Shown in pieces: positions 33,230 to 41,751 of a stretch of DNA of 43,681 nucleotides (the stretch's first letter is position 1; every line of letters starts with the position of its first letter). This stretch comes from JBBDIP01 sp040880305. GTDB lineage: Bacteria > Bacillota > Sulfobacillia > Fermentithermobacillales > Fermentithermobacillaceae. The notes below the pieces were generated by a model. It ran no database searches and was not told where the DNA came from. It saw only the letters and a list, made by a program, of their open reading frames with translations. Both the position numbers and the translations under genes were made by a program. The stretch is taken from NCBI GenBank assembly GCA_040880305.1, contig JBBDIP010000012.1, positions 1-43,681 of the forward strand, in the 5' to 3' direction.

Positions 33230-34306
33230 TTGCTTGAAGATACCTCGAATGCATGTAGAGGTTATGCCGATGATACCAGTGATGCGGCAACGGGCGAGGA
33301 GGCGGGTTCTTCGTTGATCACTATCCGGGACATCATGCGCGCCAGGGAAAGTATCTCGCGTCACGTCCTGCGGACGCCCGAGGTGCAGTCCGACTACCTG
33401 TCGGACGTGACCGGCGCTTCGGTATACCTCAAATTGGAGTGTCTGCAGCACCTCCACTCTTTCAAGATCCGCGGGGCGATGAACAAGGCCCTCTCCCTCA
33501 CTCCCGAGGAGCGCGCCAGGGGTTTGCTGGCCGTCTCTTCAGGCAACCACGGCGCGGCGGTCAGCTACTGCGCCAAACTCTTGGGGATCAAGGCGGACAT
33601 CTTCGTGCCCGAAGGCACCCCAGACGCCAAACTTCAGAAGATCCGCAGGTACGGCGCAAACCTTCACATCTCCGGTAAGACCTACGACGAATCCCATTCC
33701 ATAGCCAAGGCCTACCTGGCCAGGACGGATAAGGTATACGTCGACCCGGCTTCGGACGAGGTAGCGGTCGCCGGGCACGGGACAATTGGCCTCGAGATTA
33801 TGGAGGCTGTGCCGAGAATCGACGTCATCCTGGTGCCGATTGGTGGAGGCGGTCTCATCACCGGCGTCAGCTTGGCGGCCAAGTTCATGCGTCCGGGCGT
33901 CAAGGTGATCGGCGTCCAGACCGAGGCGTGCCCGGCCATGCTGGCGTCTTTGCGGGATAAAGTGTTCTATGAGGACTATCCTTCAGCCCCTTCCATCTGC
34001 GACGCCGTCGTCGGCGGAATCGGCGAGATTGGCTACGCCTACGCCTCCAAGTGCATCGACAAAGTGGTCACCGCCGGCGAGGATGCTGTAAAGGAAGCGA
34101 TGATTGAGCTGCTGCGCAAGGACAAGGTTGTAGCGGAGCCGTCAGGCGCCCTGGGGCCTGCCTACCTGCTAGAGAACCCTGATCAGTTTGCGGGGCTGAA
34201 CGTGGCGGTAGTGGTGTCCGGCGGGAACGTGGACTTCGACCTGCTCAGGCGAGAGATGGCTTCCTTCACGGAGAAGCATCGGGCGACGGGGCAGCCACCG
34301 ATCTAG
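33230..34306 (+). CDS. PLP-dependent threonine/serine dehydratase-like enzyme
   Basis: This fold-type II PLP enzyme has the lysine motif SFKIRGA (Lys79), SSGNHG (103-108) and the phosphate-binding glycine loop PIGGGGL (about 203-209). The C-terminal ACT-like regulatory domain of biosynthetic IlvA is absent, so a catabolic threonine dehydratase (TdcB-like), serine racemase or hydroxyaspartate dehydratase is more likely. The TTG at 33230 has AGGAGA at about 9 nt. A TTG at 33314, with GAGGAGG about 11 nt upstream, would drop a non-conserved 28-residue leader and is a real alternative. It is probably co-transcribed with the amidohydrolase upstream. Confidence 0.85.
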   Translation: MLEDTSNACRGYADDTSDAATGEEAGSSLITIRDIMRARESISRHVLRTPEVQSDYLSDVTGASVYLKLECLQHLHSFKIRGAMNKALSLTPEERARGLLAVSSGNHGAAVSYCAKLLGIKADIFVPEGTPDAKLQKIRRYGANLHISGKTYDESHSIAKAYLARTDKVYVDPASDEVAVAGHGTIGLEIMEAVPRIDVILVPIGGGGLITGVSLAAKFMRPGVKVIGVQTEACPAMLASLRDKVFYEDYPSAPSICDAVVGGIGEIGYAYASKCIDKVVTAGEDAVKEAMIELLRKDKVVAEPSGALGPAYLLENPDQFAGLNVAVVVSGGNVDFDLLRREMASFTEKHRATGQPPI

Positions 34307-34342
34307 TCAGGTTCTGACCACTTGGCTCTCGGACAGCCTGTA

Positions 34343-34371
34343 TCGACTTCGGCCACTTCGCGTGGTAGAAT
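34343..34371 (+). promoter_or_regulatory. Promoter of the ileS T-box transcript
   Basis: TCGACT (34343-34348) and TAGAAT (34366-34371) are spaced by 17 nt. The -10 box matches five of six and the -35 box four of six. They stand directly before the T-box leader, whose first paired elements begin a few bases later. Confidence 0.6.
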
Positions 34372-34377
34372 CCTAGC

Positions 34378-34626
34378 AATATCCAGGCTGTGACGGGGAC
34401 GAGTAGGAGCAAACCGGGGACAAGAGAGCCGGCGGGCGGTGGGATGCCGGTACCTTGGAACTCACGAATATCACCCCTGAGCCGGCGGCCGAACCCAAGT
34501 AGGCCAGCCCGCATTGCCAGCGTTAAGGGGCAGCAAAGTGAGTCTGTCAGCGCCAGATCTGCGAAGGCAGGCTAAGATGGGTGGTACCGCGACCAAGTCG
34601 TCCCTGTCCAGGGCGGCTTTTTTGTT
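34378..34626 (+). promoter_or_regulatory. T-box leader, isoleucine type, with terminator
   Basis: The canonical T-box sequence GGGTGGTACCGCG is at 34579-34591; its TGGT would pair with the 3' end of uncharged tRNA. Upstream, GAGAGCCGG...CCGGT and GGACGAGTAG have the look of Stem I. The specifier is ATC at 34470-34472 (an Ile codon) followed by A, within the CGAATATCACC segment. An intrinsic terminator (34597-34623: stem GTCGTCCCTG with CAGGGCGGC, one bulge, then TTTTTTGTTTT) ends the leader. Uncharged tRNA-Ile would favour the antiterminator and turn on ileS. Together with the promoter this explains the 340-nt gap 34307-34647. Confidence 0.95.
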
Positions 34627-34647
34627 TTGAATTGGAGGTGCCTTCAT

Positions 34648-37600
34648 TTGAGCAAGTTCAGAGAGGTCGACCCTAAGAGACCTGTAAACGAATCCGAAAA
34701 CGCTGTCCTGCAGTACTGGCGCGACAACGATATCGCGACCAAGAGTGTTACAGAGCGCGAAGGAAAGCCCGAGTTCATCTTCTACGAGGGACCGCCGACC
34801 GCCAACGGCCGGCCGGGCATCCACCACGTGCTCTCCAGGATGCTCAAGGATATCGCCTGCCGGTACAAGACTATGCAGGGCTATCAGGTCCGCCGTAAGG
34901 CGGGCTGGGACACCCACGGCCTCCCTGTGGAGATTGAGGTTGAGAAGAAGCTGGGTCTTTCGTCCAAACCCGAGATCGAGGAATACGGCATCGAGGCGTT
35001 CAACAAGCAGTGCCGCGAGTCGGTGTTCTCCTATCTGAAGGAATGGCGCGAGCTAACCGAGCGCATCGGGTACTGGATCGACATGGACCGCCCCTACATG
35101 ACCCTGTTTAGCGAGTATGTGGAGACCGAGTGGTGGATCCTGAAGAAGTTCTTCGACGCCGGCCTCATCTATGAAGGCCATAAGGTCATGCCCTACTGTC
35201 CGCGGTGCGGGACTCCCCTGGCCTCCCACGAGGTGGCGCAGGGGTACAAGGACGAGACCATCGACTCCATCTACGTGAAGATCAAGGTGAAGGGCAAAGA
35301 CGAATACCTACTCATCTGGACGACCACCCCTTGGACGTTGCCGTCCAACGTGGGTGTCGCGGTCAACCCCGAGAACACCTACGTCCGCGCCCGTAAGGGC
35401 GACGAGGTGTACTACCTGGTCAAGGAGCGGGTTGTCCCTGTCCTGGGCGAGGACGCCGAGATCCTGGAGGAATTCCCCGGCAAGTCCCTGGAGTACGTGG
35501 AGTATGAGCCGGTTTTCCCCTTCGTGGCTTCACTTGCGCCAGGAGCAAAGGCATTCTTCGTGACCCTGGCTAACTACGTTTCGACCGAGGACGGCACCGG
35601 CCTTGTCCACATGGCGGCTGCTTACGGTGAGGATGACTACAAGGTATGTCAGCGGTACGGCATCCCTTTGGTTCACACTGTGGACGAGCAGGGCAAGTTT
35701 ATCGACGCGGTGACTGACTGGGCCGGCATGTTCGTAATGGACGCCAATCCCCAGATCATCCGCAAACTCAGGCACGACGGGATGCTCTACAAGACCGAGC
35801 GCATGACCCACTCGTACCCCCACTGCTGGCGGTGCGACACGCCTTTGGTGTACTACGCCCGAAAGTCCTGGTACATCGCGACGACCAAGTATCAGGACAG
35901 GCTGATCGCGGCCAACAACAAGGTGAAGTGGTACCCCGAGCACGTGGGGACCGGCCGAATGGGCAACTGGCTGGAGAACCTGGTGGACTGGTCTCTGTCG
36001 AGGAACCGCTACTGGGGCACTCCTCTCAACATCTGGAAGTGCGAGGAGTGCGGCAAGCTCACGTCCATCGGCTCACGCAAGGAATTGGCCGAAAAGGCCA
36101 TCGAGAAGATCGACCCCGAGACGTTCGACCCCCACAGGCCTTACGTTGACCGGGTCCACTTGACGTGCTCCTGCGGCGGCCGGATGACCAGGACGCCCGA
36201 GGTCATCGACTGCTGGTTCGACTCAGGCTCCATGCCATACGGCCAGTGGCACTACCCCTTCGAGCACAAGGACGATTTCGGGAAGTACTTCCCCGCGGAC
36301 TTCATCTGCGAGGGGCTCGACCAGACCAGGGGCTGGTTCTACACCCTTCTGGCCATCTCAACGTTTTTGTTCGACGAGCCGGCGTTCAAGAGCGTTCTGG
36401 TGAATGACCTGGTGCTGGATAAGGACGGCCTCAAGATGTCCAAGTCCAAGGGCAACGCGGTTGACCCGTGGGAGATGATCGACAAGTTCGGCGTTGACGC
36501 CTTGCGCTGGTACCTCCTGGCAGTCTCGCCGCCGTGGGTGCCCACCAAGTTTGACGCCGACGGCGTGAAGGAGGTCGCGTCCAGGTTCTTCGGGACGCTG
36601 CAGAACGTCTACTCCTTCTTCACGCTCTACGCCAACATCGACAAACTGGACCCAAAGGAGTTCGACATCCCGGTCGCGGACCGCCCCGAGATCGACCGTT
36701 GGATAGTCTCCAGGCTCAACTCTTTGGTCAAACAGGTCAGGAGCGAGATGGACTCCTATGAACTGACGCGGGTGGTGCGGTCCATCGCGTCGTTCGTGGT
36801 CGATGAGGTTTCGAACTGGTACGTCCGCCGGACCAGGGAGCGGTTCTGGTCAAATGACTTCGACCTCTCCAAGAAGTCGGCCTACCGAACGTTGTGGGAA
36901 GTCCTGGTTGGCGTCGCCAAACTCATCGCGCCGTTCGCTCCTTTCGTGGCCGACGACATCTACCTGAACCTGACAGGCGGCGCTGCGGCAGGAGCCCTGG
37001 AGTCGGTCCACTTGGAGTTGTTCCCGAACACAGAGGAGTCGCTCATCGACTCCGAGCTGGAGGAGCGCATGGGGCTGGTCATCACACTGGTCTCGCTGGG
37101 CCGGGCTGTCCGGAACAGGGTGCAGATCAAAGTCCGGCAGCCGCTATCAAAGATGCTGGTCAACGGCAAGTCGCGCGGGCTGCTATCGAAGATGGAAGAT
37201 CTGCTGAAAGAGGAGCTGAACGTCAAGGAAGTCGTGTACGTGGACAGCCTGAACGACTACGTCTCCTTCGAGGTCCGGCCCAACCTGCCGGTTGCGGGAC
37301 CAAAGTACGGCAAGCTGCTGAGGGCCATCATGGCAGCACTGCCCAAGGCAGACGCGGGCACTTTGGCGCGGGATATTGAGGCCAAGGGGCAGGTGGGCCT
37401 GGTGGTCGAGGTGCCAGGGGGTGCTCCCAATGCAGGTGAACCTGCGAACGCGGTGGCAGCGCCCACGCAGACCGTGACGCTCTCCAAGGATGACCTTGAT
37501 GTTCGCATCCACGCCCTCGAGGGCTTCGCGGTGGAGGTTGCGGGCGACCAGTTCGTCATCCTGGACACCGAGTTGGACCACGACCTGGTGCTGGAGGGCA

Positions 37601-37878
37601 TCGCCCGGGAACTGGTCTCCAAGGTGCAGACTACTAGGAAGAGCCTGAGCTTCAACGTCACCGACCACATCAAGATGTGGATAGCCAGCGACGCCGATGT
37701 TGAGGAAGCCGTCGGGCGCCACTCTGACTACGTCAAGGGCGACACGCTGACGGATGGGCTGGAATTCGTGGCCTCAGAATCGCTCGCCTCCCTCGATCGC
37801 GAAGGTGTCTCGGGGGCCCAGGAACTGGACCTTAACGGCCACCCTGCGACGATAAGGGTGGAGCGGCTGCTCAGTTAG
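34648..37878 (+). CDS. ileS: Isoleucyl-tRNA synthetase, type 2, with altered HIGH motif
   Basis: This class I synthetase charges tRNA-Ile. From the TTG at 34648 (GGAGGTG at 7 nt) it has 1076 residues, the long type 2 (eukaryote-like) form. The HIGH signature is GIHH (57-60) in the PPTANGRPGIHH context, so the first and third positions are swapped. KMSKS is intact (596-600). Editing-domain blocks such as TTTPWTLPSNVGVAV and GTGLVHMAAAYGEDD are present. Cysteine pairs occur at PYCPRCGTPL, HCWRCDTPL, CEECGKL and CSCGG. A long C-terminal tRNA-binding region follows. A T-box leader regulates it. Type 2 enzymes are generally less sensitive to mupirocin. Confidence 0.97.
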   Translation: MSKFREVDPKRPVNESENAVLQYWRDNDIATKSVTEREGKPEFIFYEGPPTANGRPGIHHVLSRMLKDIACRYKTMQGYQVRRKAGWDTHGLPVEIEVEKKLGLSSKPEIEEYGIEAFNKQCRESVFSYLKEWRELTERIGYWIDMDRPYMTLFSEYVETEWWILKKFFDAGLIYEGHKVMPYCPRCGTPLASHEVAQGYKDETIDSIYVKIKVKGKDEYLLIWTTTPWTLPSNVGVAVNPENTYVRARKGDEVYYLVKERVVPVLGEDAEILEEFPGKSLEYVEYEPVFPFVASLAPGAKAFFVTLANYVSTEDGTGLVHMAAAYGEDDYKVCQRYGIPLVHTVDEQGKFIDAVTDWAGMFVMDANPQIIRKLRHDGMLYKTERMTHSYPHCWRCDTPLVYYARKSWYIATTKYQDRLIAANNKVKWYPEHVGTGRMGNWLENLVDWSLSRNRYWGTPLNIWKCEECGKLTSIGSRKELAEKAIEKIDPETFDPHRPYVDRVHLTCSCGGRMTRTPEVIDCWFDSGSMPYGQWHYPFEHKDDFGKYFPADFICEGLDQTRGWFYTLLAISTFLFDEPAFKSVLVNDLVLDKDGLKMSKSKGNAVDPWEMIDKFGVDALRWYLLAVSPPWVPTKFDADGVKEVASRFFGTLQNVYSFFTLYANIDKLDPKEFDIPVADRPEIDRWIVSRLNSLVKQVRSEMDSYELTRVVRSIASFVVDEVSNWYVRRTRERFWSNDFDLSKKSAYRTLWEVLVGVAKLIAPFAPFVADDIYLNLTGGAAAGALESVHLELFPNTEESLIDSELEERMGLVITLVSLGRAVRNRVQIKVRQPLSKMLVNGKSRGLLSKMEDLLKEELNVKEVVYVDSLNDYVSFEVRPNLPVAGPKYGKLLRAIMAALPKADAGTLARDIEAKGQVGLVVEVPGGAPNAGEPANAVAAPTQTVTLSKDDLDVRIHALEGFAVEVAGDQFVILDTELDHDLVLEGIARELVSKVQTTRKSLSFNVTDHIKMWIASDADVEEAVGRHSDYVKGDTLTDGLEFVASESLASLDREGVSGAQELDLNGHPATIRVERLLS

Positions 37879-37917
37879 GCGCAAGTACGAAGGCAGAGGC
37901 CGGAAAAGATGAAATGA

Positions 37918-37941
37918 ACGGGCCGGGGTGACCCGGCCCGT
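37918..37941 (+). terminator. Strong hairpin after ileS
   Basis: ACGGGCCGGG and CCCGGCCCGT form a perfect 10-bp stem with a GTGA loop 40 nt after the ileS stop. The tract after it (ACCTATTCCTTCTCTCC) is pyrimidine-rich but not a pure T-run. It is the likely ileS transcript end. Confidence 0.7.
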
Positions 37942-38027
37942 ACCTATTCCTTCTCTCCCTTGCTCTCACTCTCACGCTCGCCCTGGCGTCATTCGGAGGG
38001 GTCCGATTTGCCCGGACCACCGCAGGT

Positions 38028-38107
38028 GGTTTACATAACAACTTCACTGCCTGTTATGTAGGCACTGCTCGCTTCCGTCGCCCAAAATATCGGTGTTATG
38101 TCAACCC
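38028..38107. repeat. 80-bp repeat with terminal inverted repeats, copy 1
   Basis: The unit starts GGTTTACATAA and ends TTATGTCAACC, so its ends are inverted copies of each other. An internal core GTAGGCACTG lies at unit positions 31-40 (38058-38067). TACATAACA (38032-38040) and TGTTATGTA (38052-38060) form a further perfect inverted repeat. It has the same length as copy 2 and about 57% identity to it, concentrated in the ends and the core. It lies between convergent genes, and no gene is present in 37942-38302. Confidence 0.7.
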
Positions 38108-38193
38108 AGAGGTCTCAAGCGCGCACATTATCGTCCATTATGTCTACTTGCGCGGGATTTTGCAGCCGAAAGCTGTCCGAAACCGCCCGAATT

Positions 38194-38273
38194 GGTTGAC
38201 ATAAGATCCCCAGTGCCCACGACGTAGGCACTGGGGGCCATGTGCGCTCAGCGACGGCTCATTATGTCAACTA
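38194..38273. repeat. 80-bp repeat with terminal inverted repeats, copy 2
   Basis: The unit starts GGTTGACATAA and ends TTATGTCAACT; GTTGACATAA (38195-38204) and TTATGTCAAC (38262-38271) are perfect inverted repeats. Inside, CCCCAGTGCC (38208-38217) and GGCACTGGGG (38227-38236) form a perfect 10-bp hairpin containing the shared core GTAGGCACTG (38224-38233). A related half-site ATTATGTCTAC stands alone at 38137-38147 between the two copies. No transposase is present. Confidence 0.75.
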
Positions 38274-38302
38274 ACAGAGGCCTGCTGCCGCCGGTCTCTA
38301 CC

Positions 38303-39730
38303 CTAGTCGTGTTTGTCGAACTGGTCGAACTTGGGCTTGTGGCCCTTGGGGATGGCGCTCACGTACTTCTTCCCGCCCGTCGACTTCGCGAACTCGGCCT
38401 TAGCCTTCTCTATCAGGGCGGGATTGGTCGCGAACTCGAACCCGGCTTCGGCGAGGATCTTGCCGGCTACAATCATCCCTTTGTGGCCGATACTCATGCC
38501 GGACTGGGCCGCGTACTGCCAGGAGTGTCCGGGCGTCCCAATGGCCTGGCAGGCCACGCGAAACTCCGCGGTGGGGCAGCACCAGCTGGCGTCGCTGACG
38601 TCGGTTGAGCCCTCCCCATCCTTGTGGGTCGCAGGCCTGGGCAGCCACGTCGTGTTGAGCACTTGGCTGAAGACCTCCTCGGGGACGTCCTCCTTGCGCA
38701 GCTGGGCTTCTACCTGGCCAGCGTTGAACGACTTCGCGATCTCGCGGGCGAACTCGAAGTCGGCCTCTTCGAAGGTGGGCGGCCCCACCTGCTTAGCGCT
38801 CTCTTCAAGGACATCCTCGACCACGCTGTTTGAAAGCATGTTCCAGATGGCTTTGATAAGTTCGATCTCGGTCTTGGTGTCGGTCATCTGTGCGGCGCCG
38901 TAAGCGCAGTTCAGGACGCGCTTGTAGAGGTCATCCACTTCGGACCTCTGAGGGGCGCGTACGAGATACCACGCGCTGGCCTTGGCTGGGACAACGTTGG
39001 GCTGGCCTCCGCCGTTTGTGATGACGTAGTGGACTCTGGCTTTGCTGGACATATGCTCACGCAGGAACTCCACACCAAGGTTCATGAGCTGGAGGGCGTC
39101 GAGGGCGCTGCGCCCATTGTAGGGGTCGCCCGCGGCATGGGCGGTGCGGCCGTAGAAGGTGACGTTCATCGCGTTGTTGGCCAGCGATGAGCCGTTTCGG
39201 ACTCTGTTTAGCGAGCCCGCGTGCCAGGTCATGCAGATGTCCAGGTCGTCAAACAAGCCGTCGCGGGCCATGAAGGCTTTGCCGCTGAAGTTCTCTTCGG
39301 CGGGACACCCGAAGTACTTCACGGTGCCGGGCAGGTTGCGAGATTGAAGTTCTCTTGCGAGTCCAATAGCGCCGGCAAGCGCGCCGACTCCGAGCAGATT
39401 GTGGCCGCATCCGTGGCCGGCGGCGCCTATCTTCAGCTCCTGGCGCGTGGGGGTCGCGCACTGCGATACTCCAGGCAGCGCGTCGTACTCCCCGAGGAAA
39501 CCGATGACCGGCGAGCCGGTTCCCCAGGTTGCTGTGAACGCCGTGGGCATCCCCGCTACTCCCCGGTCGACCCGAAACCCTTCGGCCTCGAGGGCGTCTT
39601 CCAATGCTTTGGCCGAGCGGTCCTCATGGAGCCCGACCTCGGCGTACTCCCAAACCTCATCGGATAATCTTGTAAGAAGATCACGCTTCTCGTCGATGTG
39701 CTTTACGGCGCTGGTTGCCTTGACGGACAT
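38303..39730 (-). CDS. M20 family amidohydrolase (AbgB-like)
   Basis: This 475-residue protein belongs to the M20 peptidase superfamily and most resembles the aminobenzoyl-glutamate hydrolase B (AbgB) group. Metal-site motifs are visible as GHGCGHN (about 108-114), the catalytic-region PAEEN (about 148-152), WHAGS and the late GTPGHSWQYAA block. The AbgB-like hallmark is the SLANNAMNVTFYGRTAHAA dimerisation stretch (about 183-201) and the 'STDVSDASW' segment. Such enzymes cut amide bonds of N-acyl or aminobenzoyl amino acids; the real substrate is unknown. The ATG at 39730 has GGAGA upstream. It lies about 117 nt downstream of mntH and faces ileS across the repeat-bearing gap. Confidence 0.88.
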   Translation of the reverse strand: MSVKATSAVKHIDEKRDLLTRLSDEVWEYAEVGLHEDRSAKALEDALEAEGFRVDRGVAGMPTAFTATWGTGSPVIGFLGEYDALPGVSQCATPTRQELKIGAAGHGCGHNLLGVGALAGAIGLARELQSRNLPGTVKYFGCPAEENFSGKAFMARDGLFDDLDICMTWHAGSLNRVRNGSSLANNAMNVTFYGRTAHAAGDPYNGRSALDALQLMNLGVEFLREHMSSKARVHYVITNGGGQPNVVPAKASAWYLVRAPQRSEVDDLYKRVLNCAYGAAQMTDTKTEIELIKAIWNMLSNSVVEDVLEESAKQVGPPTFEEADFEFAREIAKSFNAGQVEAQLRKEDVPEEVFSQVLNTTWLPRPATHKDGEGSTDVSDASWCCPTAEFRVACQAIGTPGHSWQYAAQSGMSIGHKGMIVAGKILAEAGFEFATNPALIEKAKAEFAKSTGGKKYVSAIPKGHKPKFDQFDKHD

Positions 39731-39847
39731 GGACAGCGTCTCCTCCCTGTGCGGATTTCTCTACGCTCGGGAGTTCAACTCTGCCGAGGCTGACACCTGC
39801 CGCAAACACATGGACGAACCTGTGGGCAGCGTCAACGATTGTCTGTC

Positions 39848-41131
39848 TCAGCCTGAGAAGGTCGACCACAATAGCGCCGCGTTCAGGCTGATGATGAGGG
39901 CGCAGATGGTCCACCCCACCATGCCAGTCCTCTTATCGTTCACGAAGGATCCCATAACCCTCCTCCTCCCGGTGATCAGGAGGAGCGGGATTATGGCCGC
40001 AGGCAGCGCGAAGCTCAAGACTACCTGACTGGTCACGAGCACCTTCACCGGGTCGAGACCCACCGAGATGATGGCTATGGCTGGGAGCATCGTTAGCACG
40101 CGTTCCGCCCACTCGGGCAGGCGCACGTCGACGAAACCTTCCATGATCACCTGTCCGGCGTAAGTCCCCACCGTGGCAGACGACAACCCCGACGCCAGGA
40201 GAGCGGTCCCGAACGCGACCCCTGAGAGCCGCCCGAGGAGGGGCTGGAGCGTCTGATGCGCCATCTCGATGGACTCCACCGCCAGCCCCCGCGAGTGGAA
40301 GGTGGCGGCCGAGACCACCACCATGGCGGCGTTGATGACGAAGGCGATGTTCATGGCTGCGCAGATGTCGACTTTCTCGAGGAACAGGTGCTCCCTCATG
40401 GCGCTCAGAGTGCCGTTCCGCCTGCTTTGGACCAGATGGGAGTGCAGGTATATGACGTGGGGCATCACGGTGGCCCCCAGCATCGCCACCGCGACGAACA
40501 GGCTGTCCCGGCTCAGGCTTGGCAGCACAGTATGCAAGGCGACAACTGGCCAGTCGGGTCTCACCAGGAAGAGTTCTATGACGAAGCAAAGGCTGATTAT
40601 GCTTACAAGGCCGGATATCGCCAGTTCGACCCGGTTCTGCCCAAACTTGGAGAGTTCAAGGATCAGGTAGCTGATGATGCCAGTCAGAACCGCTCCCCAG
40701 AAGAGCGGGATCCCGAACAGGAGGTAGAAGCCCAAGGAGCCCCCAAGGAACTCGGCCAGATTAGTGGCCATGGCCGCGACGACCCCAATTATCCACAGAA
40801 ACCAGTTCGCCGGTTTCGAGAACTCCTTGCGGCAATGAGCAGGCAGGTCAACGCCGGACGCGATGCCCAGTTTGGCCGAGAGGGTCTGCAGGAAGATGGC
40901 AAAGACATTGCTCCACAGGATGACCCACACCAGGTTGTAGTTGAAGATTGAGCCTGCCGTAATGTTGGCCCCGAAGTTGCCCGGGTCCATGTAGGCGACG
41001 CTTACGATGAAGGCCGGTCCCATGAACTTGAACACTCTGGAAAGGTTAGGATGGGCGCTTGCCACGATCGTAGGTGGAAGCGCGTCGGACTCGCCCGCGA
41101 CAGAGATGTCTACTCCCTGGTCAGCATCCAA
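39848..41131 (-). CDS. mntH: Nramp-family Mn2+/Fe2+ importer
   Basis: This 427-residue protein has about eleven membrane segments and the two metal-site motifs of Nramp transporters: DPGNFGANI in the first segment (about 49-57) and the Ala-x-x-Met-Pro-His motif as GATVMPHVIYLHS in the sixth. These fit proton-coupled uptake of Mn2+ or Fe2+. The regulator gene mntR lies directly upstream, which favours manganese. The TTG start at 41131 has a GGGGGA SD at 6 nt. The first 30 residues are acidic and cytoplasmic. Confidence 0.93.
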   Translation of the reverse strand: MDADQGVDISVAGESDALPPTIVASAHPNLSRVFKFMGPAFIVSVAYMDPGNFGANITAGSIFNYNLVWVILWSNVFAIFLQTLSAKLGIASGVDLPAHCRKEFSKPANWFLWIIGVVAAMATNLAEFLGGSLGFYLLFGIPLFWGAVLTGIISYLILELSKFGQNRVELAISGLVSIISLCFVIELFLVRPDWPVVALHTVLPSLSRDSLFVAVAMLGATVMPHVIYLHSHLVQSRRNGTLSAMREHLFLEKVDICAAMNIAFVINAAMVVVSAATFHSRGLAVESIEMAHQTLQPLLGRLSGVAFGTALLASGLSSATVGTYAGQVIMEGFVDVRLPEWAERVLTMLPAIAIISVGLDPVKVLVTSQVVLSFALPAAIIPLLLITGRRRVMGSFVNDKRTGMVGWTICALIISLNAALLWSTFSG

Positions 41132-41170
41132 AGAGATTCCCCCCGCCGAGAGATAGCCGGGTCAAACAGT

Positions 41171-41214
41171 GTTAGCCCCGGTTAACTCGGCGAGACATAA
41201 TATGCCTTTGGCAT
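41171..41214 (-). promoter_or_regulatory. Candidate MntR operator region before mntH
   Basis: The 110-nt mntR-mntH gap contains an imperfect palindrome GTTAGCCCCGGTTAAC (41171-41186; six of eight pairs) and a perfect ATGCC-TTT-GGCAT (41202-41214) next to a TATTAT-like -10 box. Palindromes of this size and AT-edged, GC-centred make-up suit DtxR/MntR regulators. The assignment is inferred from position and symmetry, not from an exact consensus match. Confidence 0.4.
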
Positions 41215-41241
41215 CGGGAGGTGTTACTGGACCGGGAGGTG

Positions 41242-41736
41242 TCACTCCGTGTCGCGGCGGCGGGAGAGGTGCGCCTTCCACGAGTCGAGGACGGCAATAT
41301 CGCGGCCGAAGAAGTCCAGTAGCTCGGCGATGCCCGCCATCGCCGCGGCGCTGATGTTGTGCTCAATGCGTTCGGCATCCTCGAGCACGTCGGGCACACC
41401 TATGAGGCTTAGAAAGCGCTCCAGGACATTGTGCCTATTCAGGAGGTAAGCGCCGATGGAGTTGCCCTGCGCGGTGAGTCTGATGATGCTGTACTTTTCG
41501 TATTCCACAAGCCCTTCGTCGGCGAGGCGCTGGAGCATGCGAGATGCGGACGGAGGTTGGACGTGCAGGGCGTTGGCCAGCTCAAGGACTCTAGTATAGG
41601 AGTCCTCTTGAGACAGCCGGTAGATCATCTCAAGGTAGTCCTCCATGCTGGCCGAAAGACTGTTCTTGCGCCGGGCGTCCTGCAGCGAATAGCCTCTGAA
41701 CGTGTGGAAGTCGCGGCTTTGGTCCATACTCCCCAC
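41242..41736 (-). CDS. mntR: Manganese-responsive transcriptional regulator MntR (DtxR family)
   Basis: This 164-residue protein has a winged helix (about 30-95: SMEDYLEMIYRL, then the PPSASRMLQRLADEGLVEY recognition region) and a dimerisation/metal domain. All six metal ligands of B. subtilis MntR have counterparts: the Asp and Glu of MEDYLE, the His of NRHNVLE, and the Glu, Glu and His of AERIEHN. No SH3 domain is present, as in MntR. The N-terminus is about 25 residues longer than in Bacillus. The frame starts at a GTG (41736); an ATG at 41727 or the ATG of MEDY are alternatives. It should repress mntH when Mn2+ is plentiful. Confidence 0.92.
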   Translation of the reverse strand: MGSMDQSRDFHTFRGYSLQDARRKNSLSASMEDYLEMIYRLSQEDSYTRVLELANALHVQPPSASRMLQRLADEGLVEYEKYSIIRLTAQGNSIGAYLLNRHNVLERFLSLIGVPDVLEDAERIEHNISAAAMAGIAELLDFFGRDIAVLDSWKAHLSRRRDTE

Positions 41737-41751
41737 CCCGGTACAGCATAT

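Noticed and set aside
34378..34626. tRNA gene before ileS
   Set aside because: The conserved GGTGGTACCGCG sequence is the T-box, not a tRNA; no cloverleaf with acceptor stem fits.
38028..38273. CRISPR array
   Set aside because: Only two diverged units plus a half-site, with palindromic ends and a shared internal core; no regular identical repeats and no cas genes.
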